From: Heliocidaris tuberculata
Lineage: Eukaryota; Echinodermata; Echinoidea; Camarodonta; Echinometridae
Length of the DNA: 64,000 nucleotides
Reading direction: 5' to 3'
Assembly (NCBI GenBank): GCA_025618425.1
Contig: CM046842.1
Coordinates: 21,722,340-21,786,339 of the forward strand
Shown one piece after another: positions 25,971 through 39,585 of the stretch. The first letter of the stretch is position 1; every line of letters begins with the position of its first letter. A program made the position numbers and the translations under genes. The notes under the pieces were generated by a model. It did not search any database, was not told where the DNA came from, and saw only the letters and a program-made list of their open reading frames with translations.

Positions 25971-26363
25971 AAGGCCACCGCACACCTTACGATCGGTCTG
26001 CGATCCGATTTCAGAAGAAAATATAATATTACTTGACAAATCATTTAAAAACTTTTCCAAAATTTGATTGTGGGTCTGAATAGTCATACAGATAGTAAAA
26101 TCGATAATACGGCCTTTGCCGAGTTTTCTAGTCGGTGAAATGGCCAAATCGGCTTCGAGTCGTAGTGACATCAAAAAAATAATTTTGCCCTTATTCCCTG
26201 TAGAAAGCTGATAGCTCTCCCAAACCCTATGTTTAGTATTCATATTATTTTTCAGAAACCTGAATGGGGTAGATTTCATTCGTTAAAATGCCAATATTTA
26301 ATGCCATAGCGATTTATTTCACAAATCGGATCGCAGACCAATCGTAAGGTGTGTGGTGGCCTT
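25971..26363. mobile_element. MITE with ~40-bp terminal inverted repeats (AAGGCCACCGCACACC)
   Basis: AAGGCCACCGCACACCTTAC then GATCGGTCTGCGATCCGATTT at the left is mirrored at the right by AAATCGGATCGCAGACC and CGTAAGGTGTGTGGTGGCCTT. Total length 393 bp, no open frame of interest. Confidence 0.8.
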
Positions 26364-26867
26364 TGAAATCAAATATACTTTACACTTTAGTATATGACAT
26401 CTAAAGATATAATACAGTGTAATAAAAAAATGTGTGACACTGTTATCCTTTGAAATAATACTCCAACTCAAACTATATATTGGATGAAATATTATCATTC
26501 GGTCTATTAAATTTCTTGATTATTACAGAGCCTTAAAAGCAAAGTAAAAGATGTTTAGCTGATTTATCAGTAAAAACTGAAAAATGGATATAATGCCATG
26601 GATATATATGTTGGGAGTCAAAATGAGACTAAGGGAACAGCTAGGATTGGCCAGGGACATCATTTTATTTTATAAAATTGCGAGATGTTGTACAAGGCGG
26701 GTGATGGTGACGGTGAATATGCCATAAAAGGTAAAAGTAATCATGTATACTATTATAAACACAAATTAAAACAAAATGGAATGTTAGCATTTCCTGGTAT
26801 ATCCGGGAGAATAAATACAATATTATATATCAAGGTATATATAATATGTATATAATCATGATATAAT

Positions 26868-26868
26868 A

Positions 26869-26913
<45 letters not shown>
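26868..26913. repeat. AT microsatellite
   Basis: (AT)n of ~45 bp. Confidence 0.9.
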
Positions 26914-26918
<5 letters not shown>

Positions 26919-27824
26919 AAATATGCCATCCATCTTGCCGCGTCAGCATATCACATGACTCAACAACCATATTAACATATACCGGCTTTCTCTTTCTCTC
27001 TTTCCCTCTACACCTAACCGGCATTCCAATAAAATATCTTCTTTCTTTCATTTTTTGCTCTCTCCATAAAGATTATATCCTACTGATAACTATGGATACC
27101 TTACCTCTTCGAGTCCCTTGCTTGAATCTCGTTGAATCTTATTCACTAAAAGAAACACAAAACAGCAGTTTTCGCCTCACACCCGCTAAATCCCGAAAGC
27201 ATCAACTGAAAGATCATGGTCGCATACACTTGTGTTTGTAAACAGAAGGAGCAACGTGGTAGTACCGGTTTGTAGTATTAAAGGCGGGCACTTGCCAAAT
27301 ATGGGCAACCTACACTACAATGAATACAAAACGAGATTTTACTGGTTCAAACCGGTTCCATTGAAGACTGCAGGGAGGTAGTAGTCTTTGTGTTCAAGCA
27401 ATATTGCAATATTGCAGCTAGTAAGATAACAGCAAACATATATCGCTCATTTCTTAGAATTCACCATTTAATTGTGTTAATGCCAAGTCTTTGTCATCTT
27501 TCAACAGAGAAAGATTAAGCACCCCCCCCCCAAAAAAAAAAAAAGAAGAAAAGAAGAAAAGAAAAATAAAAGAAAATAAATAAAATAAATGAATAAAGTA
27601 ATGTTACTTAGAATATTAAAAAAAGGTTTGACTGAAAAGTCTACCACGCGTAGTACGCACGAAAGTTCGCAGACAAGGAGGATGATAAAAATGGAAATGG
27701 CATGCGCTGCGGCAGCTTTTGGATTTCGGATTGGAATATGGATTAAGAAAGAAGAAAATTAATGATTGACCATTAGTCCATGTTATGATAAATGACTAAA
27801 TTTCAACATTGTGAAGTTAGGCCT

Positions 27825-28016
27825 ACAGACTGAGTGCGAGTGCCCCAAAATTAAAATGTTAAGTATTTACCATCAGATGCATTCAGGCGTAAACAATGCA
27901 AGACACGTTATTCACTGTGTTATTGATCTGATTCGACTCCGCCCATCAATGGTGCTCGTACAGGTTATATTACGCAATCGTCGCCCAATTTTTCCCAGGC
28001 CACCGACTGTAACAAG
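27825..28016. repeat. diverged duplicated segment, copy 1
   Basis: From GACTGAGTGCGAGTGCC through TTTTCCCAGGCCACCGACTG it aligns by eye with 30178-30345. The most conserved core, GTTATTGATCTGATTCGACT then CCGCCCATCAAT, is identical in both (32 bp). No open frame is shared. Confidence 0.7.
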
Positions 28017-30023
28017 GTGGCTCACAGGCCCAGTGATCTGCTTCCTTAGAGCCCCCTCCCCCTTTACAATCCTGTGGATTTTACTACGAATTTTATTTTC
28101 CCTTCATTTCCCCCTGTTTTTTGTAAACGCGGAATTCGAGCCAATCGCAAGACCTTAAAAAATGACCCTTTCGCTTATGTGTGTGTGCTGCTCCCTTCGA
28201 GAGCGGGGGCATTTTGAAAGGATCCGGGATAAGTGGTATCTCGGCACTATGCTATGTTCCGGACTCAGCGCAAAATCGAGGTAAAGGGGAATTAACCTCA
28301 GATTATAAATATACGAGATGGGTATAAATCAAGATTTTCTCAGCAAAATTCATCGTTTGCTAGCGATACATTTTCTTGATTGTGCACATAAAGATATTTT
28401 TAATCCGAATGCAAAATTGTCTGTCTTCCTGATACAAATACAAAACCCCATTTGAGATCTTAAATATTTAACAGATATATACATATATTCTAAAAAACGA
28501 AAATGTGTTTTACATTTCTTTAAAAATTACTATTTTATTAAACAGAAATCTATTTTCTTGATACTATGACGTATACGTGACGGAGCAAATTAACTCAAAT
28601 TTATGGATGAAAATTTCCCGAGCGTCCATAGTGACAAACTATGCATTCACCTGCTTTGAGATAATGGACTTCAATAGTCAGAATGCGCATTGTATAACTT
28701 ATCTTCTGCTCTGCCAGGCAAGCCCAAGAAATCGATTTCTATTTAGCAAAACCAACGAATTTAAAAGGAAATCTATAAATTTCAAATTTTAGAATATATG
28801 TATACACCTGTTATGTTTTTTCCATTATATATGGGGATTTTTTGTAATGAAGAGCAGCAATGTAGCTTTAGGATTAAAAATATCTTCCTGACTGGAACGG
28901 TTTTCGGTGGTTCATGTACAACTCCATATCATCAAGAAAATGGCATACCCCATGTAAAGTGTTAGCACATGATACCGTGTGTTAGAATGTCTTGACTTAA
29001 ACCCTTTTCTGATATATTATTTCTAAAGTGATACAGGCCAATGATTAAGAATATATTACACCTTTGAACATAAGTACATTTATATTCTAGGGTTAGTTCT
29101 CCTTTAACCAAGAGAGATTAATTGATCGTAAATACTTGCGTGAATTTTTTGCATTGGCCATTGAGTGACCTTTAAAAACATCATTTTAAAGATAACTTTA
29201 TTAGAATGTGTAAAATAGTTACCGAATAGATAATGATAAAAATTGTATGATGTGAAATTCTTCAAGACATGAAAAGTAAGGCTTTTTAAGGTCTAGTATT
29301 GCGCGATGCCGAGTCTGCCCAAGTGTCGTGCTACCCCGACCCCATTATGTAAGGGTACTGGTGAGTGAAAAATCCGCGGGAGCGGGGGAGGGGGGGGGGT
29401 GTTGCTTCTAGCGTGCTGGTATTTTTGTATGAGACAAAACACTGTGCATGAAATGTCGCAAATTATTTAATTTACTGTAACCATATAAATCTTATACTCC
29501 ATGCCAAACACAGAGAGACATAACTTCAGGTGGAAAGGAAAAAAAAATTTGAGTGAAATAAATGAATCTTGAATCTTGAATCTTGAAAATAGTTTCAGAG
29601 GATAAAATATTGTGAAATGAAACTATGGTCTGATATATATGAATAACTAATAACTGGCCATGAGTGGAATATTTTTCGATAAGGGAAACTGGGAAATTAA
29701 CCTCTAAATGGAGCTTCAACAGATATGAAAAGGCCAATTTCGTAATGCATTCAAATTTAATGCTTACCTCTTTGTCATGTGTTGTTAGGTTGGGCAAGCC
29801 AAAATGTTTGTCCAACCGAACAACGCCTAATACATGCAATTCGCCTAGGCAAGCCTGTACAAATTTGAAGACATTACGAAAATGGCCTATTGGAGTTTAC
29901 TCGTTTGAGTGAATGTAGGTAAATATAGGATACACGCTAATTACTTCGACCAGAAATTCATTCGACCGATTTTATTGCCTAAAACATCTGCTCTGAAACT
30001 ATAATCGGGAAAGCGAATATTCA

Positions 30024-30025
<2 letters not shown>

Positions 30026-30054
<29 letters not shown>
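30026..30054. repeat. poly-C run (29 bp)
   Basis: Uninterrupted cytosines. Comparable runs occur at 55322-55357 (36 bp), 58495-58513 and many shorter sites in this window. Confidence 0.95.
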
Positions 30055-30177
30055 GTTTAAAAATGTCATTGCTCACGAAGCGTTAACAAACATACGTGAT
30101 TAGGCGTACAGATGATTGAACTCCCCGGGATTTAGGTAACGTGATGAATGTACAATCAAAGAAGTATATAGAGAGAC

Positions 30178-30345
30178 TGAGAGCAGGTGCCAAGAAACTA
30201 GAATGTTAAATATTTGGCATCGAATTTGTTCAGGGGTAAACAAAACACGTTATACACTGTGTTATTGATCTGATTCGACTCCGCCCATCAATAGTGCTCG
30301 TGCAGACTATTACGTAACCATCGCTCTATTTTCCCAGACCTCAAA
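30178..30345. repeat. diverged duplicated segment, copy 2
   Basis: Same orientation as copy 1 at 27825-28016, starting GACTGAGAGCAGGTGCC and ending TTTTCCCAGACCTCAAACTG. It shares the 32-bp identical core. Confidence 0.7.
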
Positions 30346-30502
30346 CTGGACAATGAATATAACGGTCCATATAACTAGTCTTCGTCAGGAGACTGCAGCC
30401 TGCATAATGCACACTGGGATGATCCTCTAGGGGAGAAAAAAAAATGTGGTAAAGAATGTTATGTAAACCTCTGGGGAGAGGGGCGGTGGTTAAACAGACT
30501 AG

Positions 30503-30648
30503 GGCCCTCTTGCATAAAAAGTTGCGATTAAACGCAACTCAAAAAAATTAAACGCAAGTCCCAAATACGCGATCCTGATTGGTTGAAAAGCGATTTGCGT
30601 TTAATTTTTTGAGTTGCATTTAATCGCAACTTTTTATGCAAGAGGGCC
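30503..30648. mobile_element. MITE, family A (GGCCCTCTTGCAT ends), copy 2
   Basis: Ends GGCCCTCTTGCATAAAAAG and its mirror at 30648. TAG directly repeated at 30500-30502 and 30649-30651 gives a 3-bp target duplication. Nearly the same length and interior as the copy at 6531-6675. Confidence 0.85.
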
Positions 30649-31289
30649 TAGGACTTGGGCATCTTTCCTAAAAAGGTGCGTTTACAGGCCCGCCGCCCGT
30701 CAAAAACTTTTAGGGGGTAAGTTTTTATTCACCAAAATAATATGATTGGGCTCATGTCCAAAAAATAATCTCTCTTGAAACGTAAAGGGAACACATTCAA
30801 ATTTTTTTGACAAGGAAAAATACAAAACAAAACAACACAAAAACAAAAAAAACGCCGAAATAACCTTATACATGTACTGCATAAAACATTAGTCCGAAAT
30901 ACACAATCCTGACTGATTGAAAATCAATTTTCGTTTAATTTGTAACTATTTCTTGTTTGGGGGCTAAATGTCCTAGGGCTGCATTTCTTCTGTATTTCTT
31001 GTCACTTCAATGTTCACTTCCCCTTTCCGTACACTGACTCGGAATTCACAGTGATAATTGCATTCTCAGAGACGTCGAATCCGGCACAAGCTAGATCAAG
31101 TCATGTGGTAATCAATCGGGCGAAGAAAAAAAAAATAGAAAGGAAGAAGATAAGAAAAAAGAAGAACAACTTAAATAAAAAAGGAAGAGGACAGGAAAAA
31201 CGAAACGAAGGCGTGACGACCCCTCCTATACTTTTACCTGATAATTTCCTTATTCCACCCCCCCCCCCCCAATCCCCCGAAGCCGGTGC

Positions 31290-31322
31290 CCCCCTGAATG
31301 TCTAGACCCCGCTACGCCACTG
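31290..31322. mobile_element. right terminus of a hAT-like CTACGCCACTG repeat
   Basis: GACCCCGCTACGCCACTGG ends a purine-rich, then C-rich stretch (31125-31320). CTACGCCACTG is the reverse complement of CAGTGGCGTAG seen at 38876. CAGTG ends are typical of hAT elements. The left end of this copy was not found. Confidence 0.45.
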
Positions 31323-31397
31323 GTAATGATGAACATTTGTACACATGATAATCTCAGTTTTCAGGAGTTTTGTCAAGGTGATTGGTATTTACATTAC

Positions 31398-31610
31398 TTG
31401 GCCCGAATTCACAAAGGAGGTTTAAACCATGGGTAGGTTTAAACCTCCGTAAGCGTACTAAAATAAGCATAAATAAGCGTACATTGCCCATGCGCGCGCT
31501 CAAAGGAAGTATATGATTGGATTGGATTCCGTGCGCACGTACGCTTAAAAAACCCAGGAGGGGGTTTAAACCATGGTTTAAACCAAACCTCCTTTGTGAA
31601 TTCGGGCCAA
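31398..31610. mobile_element. MITE, family B (GGCCCGAATTCACAAAGGAGG ends), full copy
   Basis: TTGGCCCGAATTCACAAAGG at the left mirrors CCTTTGTGAATTCGGGCCAA at the right. GGTTTAAACCATG is repeated just inside both ends. Length 213 bp. The interior has AAGCGTAC..GTACGCTT pairing. A truncated copy is at 35971-36148, and related ends occur inside the 50481-50916 element. Confidence 0.85.
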
Positions 31611-34600
31611 TGTTCCACTCGATACTACCTGAATGTAACTATCCCCTCTCCCTCCTCCTCTTTCTCTCCTCCCCCCCCCCCCCCCCCATTGATGCCTTCC
31701 GCTTTCACTATGCATTGTTTGCATATGTATATTTATTGTAAGATCATTTTATTTGTGATGAGGACGTCAAATCAAGCTGTGCTTATGACTACCCCCTTTT
31801 TTCTATGTATATGATTTTATGTGATCATACATGTTATATGAAAGAGTGTAAATTTATGATGAGGTATATGGAAAATAAATGAACATCAAACATCAAATAA
31901 TCACATTCCATGAGACGACAAAATCCGGTGCACGCTAGATCAAGTAATGCCGCAATTTTGTTTTCTTTGTATGAAGTAATGCCGCAATTTTATTGAACTA
32001 AGCACAAAACAAGTTCAAAGTCACGATATTATCATTATTTCTTTTATAAAAATCATAATCGCATCATTACGAGGATTGCACAAATATAAACTCTATTTAA
32101 CCCCCACCTGGGAGCCAGTGGGTACAACAATTGGGATTATTATAGGAGCCCCGTCAGCACCTAACATGTTTGCACAGAGTTCTGCACAGTCAATCGTTAA
32201 ATTCCTGAACCGCAAGAAGAAAACAAAAGTCGTTCACTTACCATGATAGCAAATTCAAATTTTTTTTTACAAGTACAGTAATTTTAGGGTAGACTTGGCC
32301 AGTCGCCCTCCCTGGAAAACTGCGAGATAATCACGATAATGCTCGAAAAGATTATCCTCGAGATTTAGAATATAACATCGATATGACTATCTACCTATAC
32401 TGATACCTACAAATTGATTAAGTAATAAAATGAAAATTTCTAATACAGGTTTCCCCAGTGAAATTCGCAAAATTAGCTTTCAAATTCATTTTCAAACGCT
32501 TGTATTCAAGCGATCTGTTCGTCCCGTTTACTCCTTTGGTTCATATTAGTTTTCAGGCGTTCAAATTCATTTTCCAGCGTCGAAAAATGTGCTTCGAACA
32601 TCCAAATTAATTTATCGTCGTTCAATTTAAAGAGACTAAAGCGTCAATCAAATTCATTTTCGACGACTTGGGTGCGGAATCTTGCTCGAGTTTTACTTAC
32701 CTTTTCATGGACACACTTAGCAGTACGTTCATTCATTTTCAAACAGGTACAGAAAGTACAGAAAATAGCCGGGTTTTCCTTTATTTATGAATCTAACTTC
32801 TCCTTTTTTTTCGTCATTTAAGCATTCTAATGTTTTCAAATATAATTTGTCGTTGCAAAATGATAAAGTCATCTAATGATATGGTGTAAATACGAATTAT
32901 TGGACTACCCTTAATTTTTCATTTATTGTATCGTTTCAAATATGTACAGCATATTCAAAAAGTGACTTTTCACCATCATAATTATGGTCTGTCTTTTTTT
33001 ATTTTGTCTAATCAGGGAAATGTAACTGGTCTAATCTTATTTTTTTCAGTTTACCATTTGCTTTGATATTTCCTATTTTTATTTTTGATAATCACATAGT
33101 CAGAAATCGTTCCGCGGCGCTTGCATTTGTTTATCAACTTTGTTACGTTCCATGATTTGACACTTTTGTAGAGTAAAATCATTTTTCATCATTATCATTT
33201 ATTCCTGTGATACTGCAAGAACACTACTTTACATATTGCTTCTAAATCTAATCTTGTAAAAACAATCTGGAAATTCGAAGGGAAGGAGTGAAATTATTAA
33301 ATCCATTGCTTAAATCGAGAACATGATTGTCCGTTGATGAAATCAAATTCCCAAATGTTCGCGATCCGAAGCTCCGTGAATATGAATGCTCATTGGATAA
33401 AATTCTAATTTAAATGCTCATTCTATCAAAGTGCATAATGAAATTATGCGATCGCTTGCCCTAAAAATCAAATTGCATGCTAATTTTAGGCAATTGAATC
33501 TTGATCTTGATGAGGATTCAAATTTAAATTAGATCGAGCGACTGTGCATCAACTTGGCTTCTGTTTTGATGAATTTGACCGGGAAAACCTATACTATCGT
33601 GTCATTACGGTGTTACTTTTTAAAGCTCTGGAAATGCTTAATATTTGATCTTGAAATAATTTCTTGTATCAACAAAAAGTATATACACAAAGTAAACATA
33701 TTGTACGTTGTACATCCAGCATGGTTTGAAAAAATGAATCTGACAGAGTAGTGACTGTGGTATATTGAAACGCTGGATTGTACATTGTAAATGTATACAG
33801 TATCGAATCGTAGCGTATAGTAGCAAACGCAATGAAGAATATTTCGAGAATTGAAAACGACAGTCAAGAAACTCGCAAATTTCAGTAACACAGTGTTGGG
33901 TCATTTTATGATTCAATTATTTCCCGGCATAAAACTTGCGCGAAGCTGAACCATATAAAGCGAAATTTCTGAATGTTTTTTTTTTTTTTTGTTTGGTTTG
34001 TTTTGTTTTGTTTTGTTTTTTGCATGAAATTCTGGTTTTACGGTAGGGCTACATGCATTATCAAAGCCTGAATAGCGAGACCACAGTCGTGCATATATTG
34101 TCTTTGTTGACGTGCAGAGCCCTGCCTGGTGACGTCATTCCTACCTAAGATAGCAAATCGACCATTCCCAATGGCGTCTCAATTCAGAGACGGTTTATGG
34201 TCGACAAACTATCTATCTTATGTGCATCAAAGTGTATTGATTCTGCAATCACGCTCTAACCGGCGTATCACTCGGTTCAGGATTATCGCTTTCGATGCTT
34301 ATCATGCAAGGAGCTTAATGGGCATGATGGGTGCAGTTAGGTTGGTTTATATTATATTATAAACTACAACTAAATTAGACTTGTAAAAAATCAATACTAT
34401 TCAGAAGAATTAAGTTAAATCAAATTCAGTACAATCCAATACAATTCAATTCACTGTTTGTATTATCCATTAAAACAAACGGAAAACTGTGTTTGTTTAC
34501 AATACATGGAACGTACAAACAAGTGGTTGATAAAATTAATGAGAGTGCGTTCAATTGAATATACACAAAGCAAGTACTTATGCCCACACAAAACAAACGG

Positions 34601-35247
34601 AAAATTGTGTTGTTTACAATAATGGTATGTATACACATGCGGTAGCTAAATGACAGTGCGATTAATACCTTGAATATACACAAAGCATATAATTATATGC
34701 TAACACAAATATTTAGGAAATACATCATGCAACATGATATCCAATATAATGTATCCTTGTTTTTAACCGTTATAGGTCTATATTGTTCACTTAGAGGGCA
34801 ATCAACCTTTCATGAAATCAGGAGCTGAATTCTAGGGACATTTTGAGAAAAATTGGACACTGGATAAGACAATAACATGGATGTTTGAAAGCTGAGGTCA
34901 CAGCTAATGATAATATAGGGAATCTTGTATTGGCAATGCATGTATAAACTACTCTCTTTCGGTGTGTCGGAAATACCCCCTTTGTTCATTTAATGATTGA
35001 ACAGAATTTCAGTCCGTTATTACATTAAGCATATTATGGTGACATTATTTTTTACATGTCCTGCCATGAAGGGGAGAAAAAAAGTTTGTTTCACCATAAG
35101 AATTTAGAAAATGAGTATATTTAACTCATCAAAAGGATCTCAAATGTCAAAAATTCTTAACTTCCGTATTCCGATTTGTCTCAAACTTTCCCTATTTTGT
35201 TTCTCTGATTTTGCTGCTTTCATCCACGATAACTTTCAATGAAAGGG

Positions 35248-35663
35248 TTAACCCTTTCAGGACAGGAATTATTTAAGCACTAAATTGATCACATTTTGTT
35301 CTTCAAATTGGCAACAATAATATTTATCTTTTATTGCTACATGGTTCTAATACGGTGTAATGTCTTTGAAAACAATATACATGGTTAGGAATTTTGTCGA
35401 AAAGTTTTAAAAATTGCCAATTTTGATAGAAAATAATCATTTTGAACCCCTCATTGTGTTGCCAATTTAAGGATTTTAAAGCTTATTTTCGTTTTTAATA
35501 TTTCCAGCATCAAATGCAATATGATCATGCAACAAAAATGGATATAGTGTGTGCAGAAATTTTTGTTCTTTCTACTGAGGCATCTGTTCTATTTTTTTGA
35601 GCTCTGAATCAAAAGTTATTGAGCCAAACCACAAAATGTGGTCACTTGTCTTGAAAGGGTTAA
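35248..35663. mobile_element. piggyBac-like MITE, copy 2
   Basis: TTAA at 35248-35251 and 35660-35663 flanks an element starting CCCTTTCAGGACAGGAATTA and ending CTTGAAAGGG. Same orientation and nearly the same length as copy 1. The left flank itself reads GAAAGGGTTAA, so the junction is a palindrome. Confidence 0.85.
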
Positions 35664-35970
35664 CACCATTTGTCTAGTGCAAGCACAATTTCCTAATTGA
35701 TCGTCAGTGAAATCGAGAGCCCCTAATACATGTATATTATTTTATTCAGTTATATCTTGCTTATCATCATTTTGAAGCACATGTATAAATATATGTATAG
35801 TGTATGAATTTGGCAAGTCATGTGGCGAATTATATTTGCTACTCTATTATACCTACAAGAGAAGGGACTTGTTTAGAAGATGAAATCCTTGTGATAGTAA
35901 TTGCTATGATGTGCCTTTACAGTGACAATAATAGGAATACTCCCCAGGGAGTAGAGATGGTGCACATATT

Positions 35971-36148
35971 GTACACATATCCGTAAGCGTGCTAAAAATA
36001 AGCGTGAATAAGCGCACATTGCCCATTCGCGCGCTCAAAGAAAATATATGACTGGATCGGATTCCGTGCGCAGGTACGCTTAAAAAAACCCAAGAAGGGG
36101 TTTAAACCATGCATGGTTTAAACCAAATCTCCTTTGTGAATTCGGGCC
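35971..36148. mobile_element. MITE family B, left-truncated copy
   Basis: Starts at CCGTAAGCGTGCTAAAA, equivalent to the interior of the full copy at 31447, and keeps the right end CTCCTTTGTGAATTCGGGCC. Confidence 0.8.
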
Positions 36149-36884
36149 ACAGAGTTTATTTTATTGTAGAAACATGCGCGCGCGCACACACCCACCCACA
36201 CCCACAGGTACAGCAGAGTGACGGCTAAATGAATCCAAAATACTCCACTATATTAATTTCATGTTAATGTGCCACACGTCTAACATGTTAACAGGTTGAT
36301 GTTTGGCAATTGGTTCAATCAGGGTACTAATTTCGTTGTAATTATTTCATTGATGACTCAGGATTTGTTAAAGGAGAATGAAACCATGGGGAGAAATCCA
36401 TTTTAATGAAAAGAGAGGACAGAGAGAAGCAATTTTTTTAAAAATCCATCAAAATCCGTTACGAAATGAAAAAAGTTATGAAAGTTTGAAAGTCTCAATT
36501 TACTTTCTATGGCGATCCTCAAATTGACAATGTTGCTTCAAAATGACAGGTTTAGTAGTACAAATCTCAATATGTTTTTGTACATAAAATTTCATATTTT
36601 CTCCATTATCTCTAAAGATGCTGCTTATCTTTTTGTGAACTCAACATATGTTGTGTCAAATACATTTTCCCCATGATATATCTTGAGCTATGAAGGAGAC
36701 AAGCTGCACCTTGTTGGTTTCATTCTCCTTTAATGGCTCGGTGATACACGAAACCTCGCTATTAGCACAATCAGAAGATGGTAATGATTGTGTGTTTTGT
36801 ATACGTTCAACGGTTCATTTCACCAAGCACTTCTAGTGCCAAAAATATTACTTTGTATTTCTCTTGTAGGCTATACAATACTAA

Positions 36885-37029
36885 GGCCCCGTTTCATAAA
36901 ACTTCTTATTAATAACAACTGCTCCATTTCTATTACAAATTTGCTCTCAGCTAATCAGATTCAAGGATTTCAGTAGCTTGTAACAATTATTGTAATTTGT
37001 TATTGATATAAAGTTTCATGAAACGGGGC
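36885..37029. mobile_element. MITE, family C (GTTTCATGAAA ends), copy 1
   Basis: GGCCCCGTTTCATAAAACTT at the left pairs with AGTTTCATGAAACGGGGCC at the right. The interior AAATTTGCTCTCAGC..AAGGATTTCAGTAGCTTG is shared, in reverse orientation, with 41793-41929. Confidence 0.8.
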
Positions 37030-38263
37030 CCAGATTTTCCATATGGGCAAGTCCAAGGTATGTCCCATATGTTACCAAGTATTATGTACTATTGTACCAT
37101 CGATTTGTAAACATACATGTAAAATTGCCCCCCCCCCCCTCAAAGAAAAAAAAATTACTTGATAGGCCCCCTTTCACACGGTCAAAACTCTATATAAGAG
37201 GGCTATCAGCTTGATATAGTCATCAAAACTAATTCTTGGTCGGTCGGCCACGTATGGGACAAAATAGCTTGGACTAAAATAGTCCATACATGAAAACACT
37301 GAAACCTGGCGAATGTAAAGGTGTTTCGATTATTAGATTCTTTGTTGTTGATTCCATTTTGGTTCATGATAACACGACATGCGATTAGAAAGCGGATGTG
37401 TACCATATGTTTTGAAAAGTATATGCAGGGTGACTGATATAAAAAGCATAGGCCTATTGCCAATCAAATGTGGGTGGGGGAAAAGCAATAGCTGGGAGTC
37501 TGTATGTAAAACAATCTAACCTCCATATTTCATAGCTTTCCATTCGGCAATAGCAGGTACACGTTTCTTTTCTCTTCTTTATTTTTTCCCTACGTCTGAT
37601 TGCGCGCGCGCAACCGTGTGTGTGTATATTATGTGTCTGTGTGACTGTGTGTATGCATGTAGGTGTTTTGTTGTGTTGTTGTGTTGTGTTGTTTTGTTTT
37701 GTTTTTTGCGCGAAATTTTATTTCGTCACTTGAGGTTATAAGGTTGGGGTTAGGGTTATGATTGGATTTTTATGGTCAGGTTTATGGTTAGGTTAAGGGA
37801 TAAGTATACCGTTTGGTACAGGGTTGAAATCAAATAATTAAAAAAAAGGGAAAAAATTACAGTGTATATAAATCTACTCTATTCGACAAGGCTAGCTGGT
37901 AATAACTGTTTATGTTGTGATACTTCATGGCTTACAGTTTCTAAAAAAAAATATGACCAGACACTCTTGACAGCTTAATTAGTTCTAAAAAACATTTTGG
38001 CAGGGATTCAAGCAATGTCATGGCGGTACATGTAATGATGTACTATGAATCTGTTAATAATCGCACTCTTCTCTACGTGGGTGTGACATGTACACGGCAG
38101 CTATGATCTGTTTGGCAATACGCCAGAGAATGTGCGCCGTCGTTCTACGTTCATGCGCTTAAATTTACCATAATGTATACATTTTTTTAGTCTTTGTCTA
38201 AAAACACAATTTATGGCATATGGTTGGGTAAATCATGTTTATGCATGTTTGCATAATTCTTGG

Positions 38264-38264
38264 A

Positions 38265-38306
<42 letters not shown>

Positions 38307-38355
38307 AATATATATATATATATGTATAATATATATATATATGTATAATATATAT
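38264..38355. repeat. AT microsatellite with GTATAAT spacers
   Basis: (AT)n blocks separated by GTATAAT units. Confidence 0.9.
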
Positions 38356-38873
38356 TTTTTTTCATGTATTACATGAAATACTCGATATAAAAAAGTTGAA
38401 CACACGGAAATGACAGTATTTTGTGTTATCTCAATGTTAGCATATCAGTGATCACTTCCTACAAATGAAAACTCTTCATCTACCATCCCCATTAATAAAA
38501 TTTTCTTTTTCTTTTTGTAAATGTCGAGAATAATTCAATCAATGAATTGAGTGAAAGTGTAACTATTCTGGTAATATCTGATAAATACATACATTAAAAG
38601 AGGAAGATGTTTTGAATGAAATTCTACTGCAAAAAAAAAAAAAAAAAAAAAAAAAAGGAATCTACTGATGTTGATAGTATATCGACTTCCATTTTAAAAC
38701 TATGTGCAAACGCATAAACTGAATCTATAACATACTCTATTAATACGTCAATCCTAGACGGAAAAGTGCCAGCCTAATGGAAGATAGCCAAGATAGTTCA
38801 TTTGCATTAACCTCAAAAAACGTGACAAATCAAATCCTGATAACTATATACCAATTTCCATTCCTGATCCATG

Positions 38874-38905
38874 CAGTGGCGTAGCTACAGGGGGCACGTG
38901 CCCCC
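38874..38905. mobile_element. left terminus of a hAT-like CAGTGGCGTAGC repeat
   Basis: CAGTGGCGTAGCTACAGGGG leads into a poly-C run and a (GA)n/(GAA)n tract (38946-38999). The end matches the inverted CTACGCCACTG at 31308-31318. The right boundary was not found. Confidence 0.45.
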
Positions 38906-39585
38906 CCCCCCCATTGCATAGCAAAAAAAAACAAAAAAACAAAAACAAAGAGAGAGAGAGAGAGAGAGAGAGAGAAGAAGAAGAAGAAGAAGAAGAAAAG
39001 GAAATAGAGAATTATTGTAGAGGACAAGAAAAGAGGGCGACAGGACCCCTTCCCACTCTCTTCCCCCGATCCCTGGCCTAATAGATTCGCATTGAACATT
39101 TCGCCTAAGACCGTTGCTCCCTTAGTGGCTCCATGTATCTCAAATTAAAGTCTTTGAAAAAATTAATAAAGTATTAGTTCCAGGGTAATCCAGATTTAGA
39201 GCTTTGTCCACGTATTTTGTCTTATTGTGTTACAAGAGCCACGCACATACACACCCCGCTACCCCTAGCCTTTAAGCAAGGCGGCATGCTAGCTCTTGCT
39301 ACATGTAGCTCTTTTCTTTGCTGCTCTAGTTTCAGCTCTGTCGATCCTCGAAACGCGCGGATAAGCTCTGATTGCGAGAAGGGCTAGTCGACACGCGGGT
39401 CTTAGCCGCAAGACTTCCCGCGCAATAATAGGCTATCCCGCGTGTTTCGAGGATCGACCAGGGTATCGACAGAGCACTACAATCGCCTTGATTAAAGGCT
39501 ACGCTACCCCACACAACCGACCACCCACACAGACAATATTGCTTGGTGTTTTTTTTTTCTTTTTCATTTCCCTTCACCCTTTGAG

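Larger units (their letters stand above)
20645..27100. other. gene-poor region upstream of the transporter
   Basis: No supported coding exon. It should contain the transporter promoter and 5' UTR, but none could be placed. Listed separately are the inverted-repeat elements at 21738-22212, 24645-25372 and 25971-26363 and the microsatellites. Confidence 0.5.

Noticed and set aside
27103..27150. Minus-strand donor-like GAAGAG|GTAAGG as a possible 5' UTR exon of the transporter
   Set aside because: A single splice-site match 6.5 kb upstream with no supporting acceptor or start; not enough to annotate.
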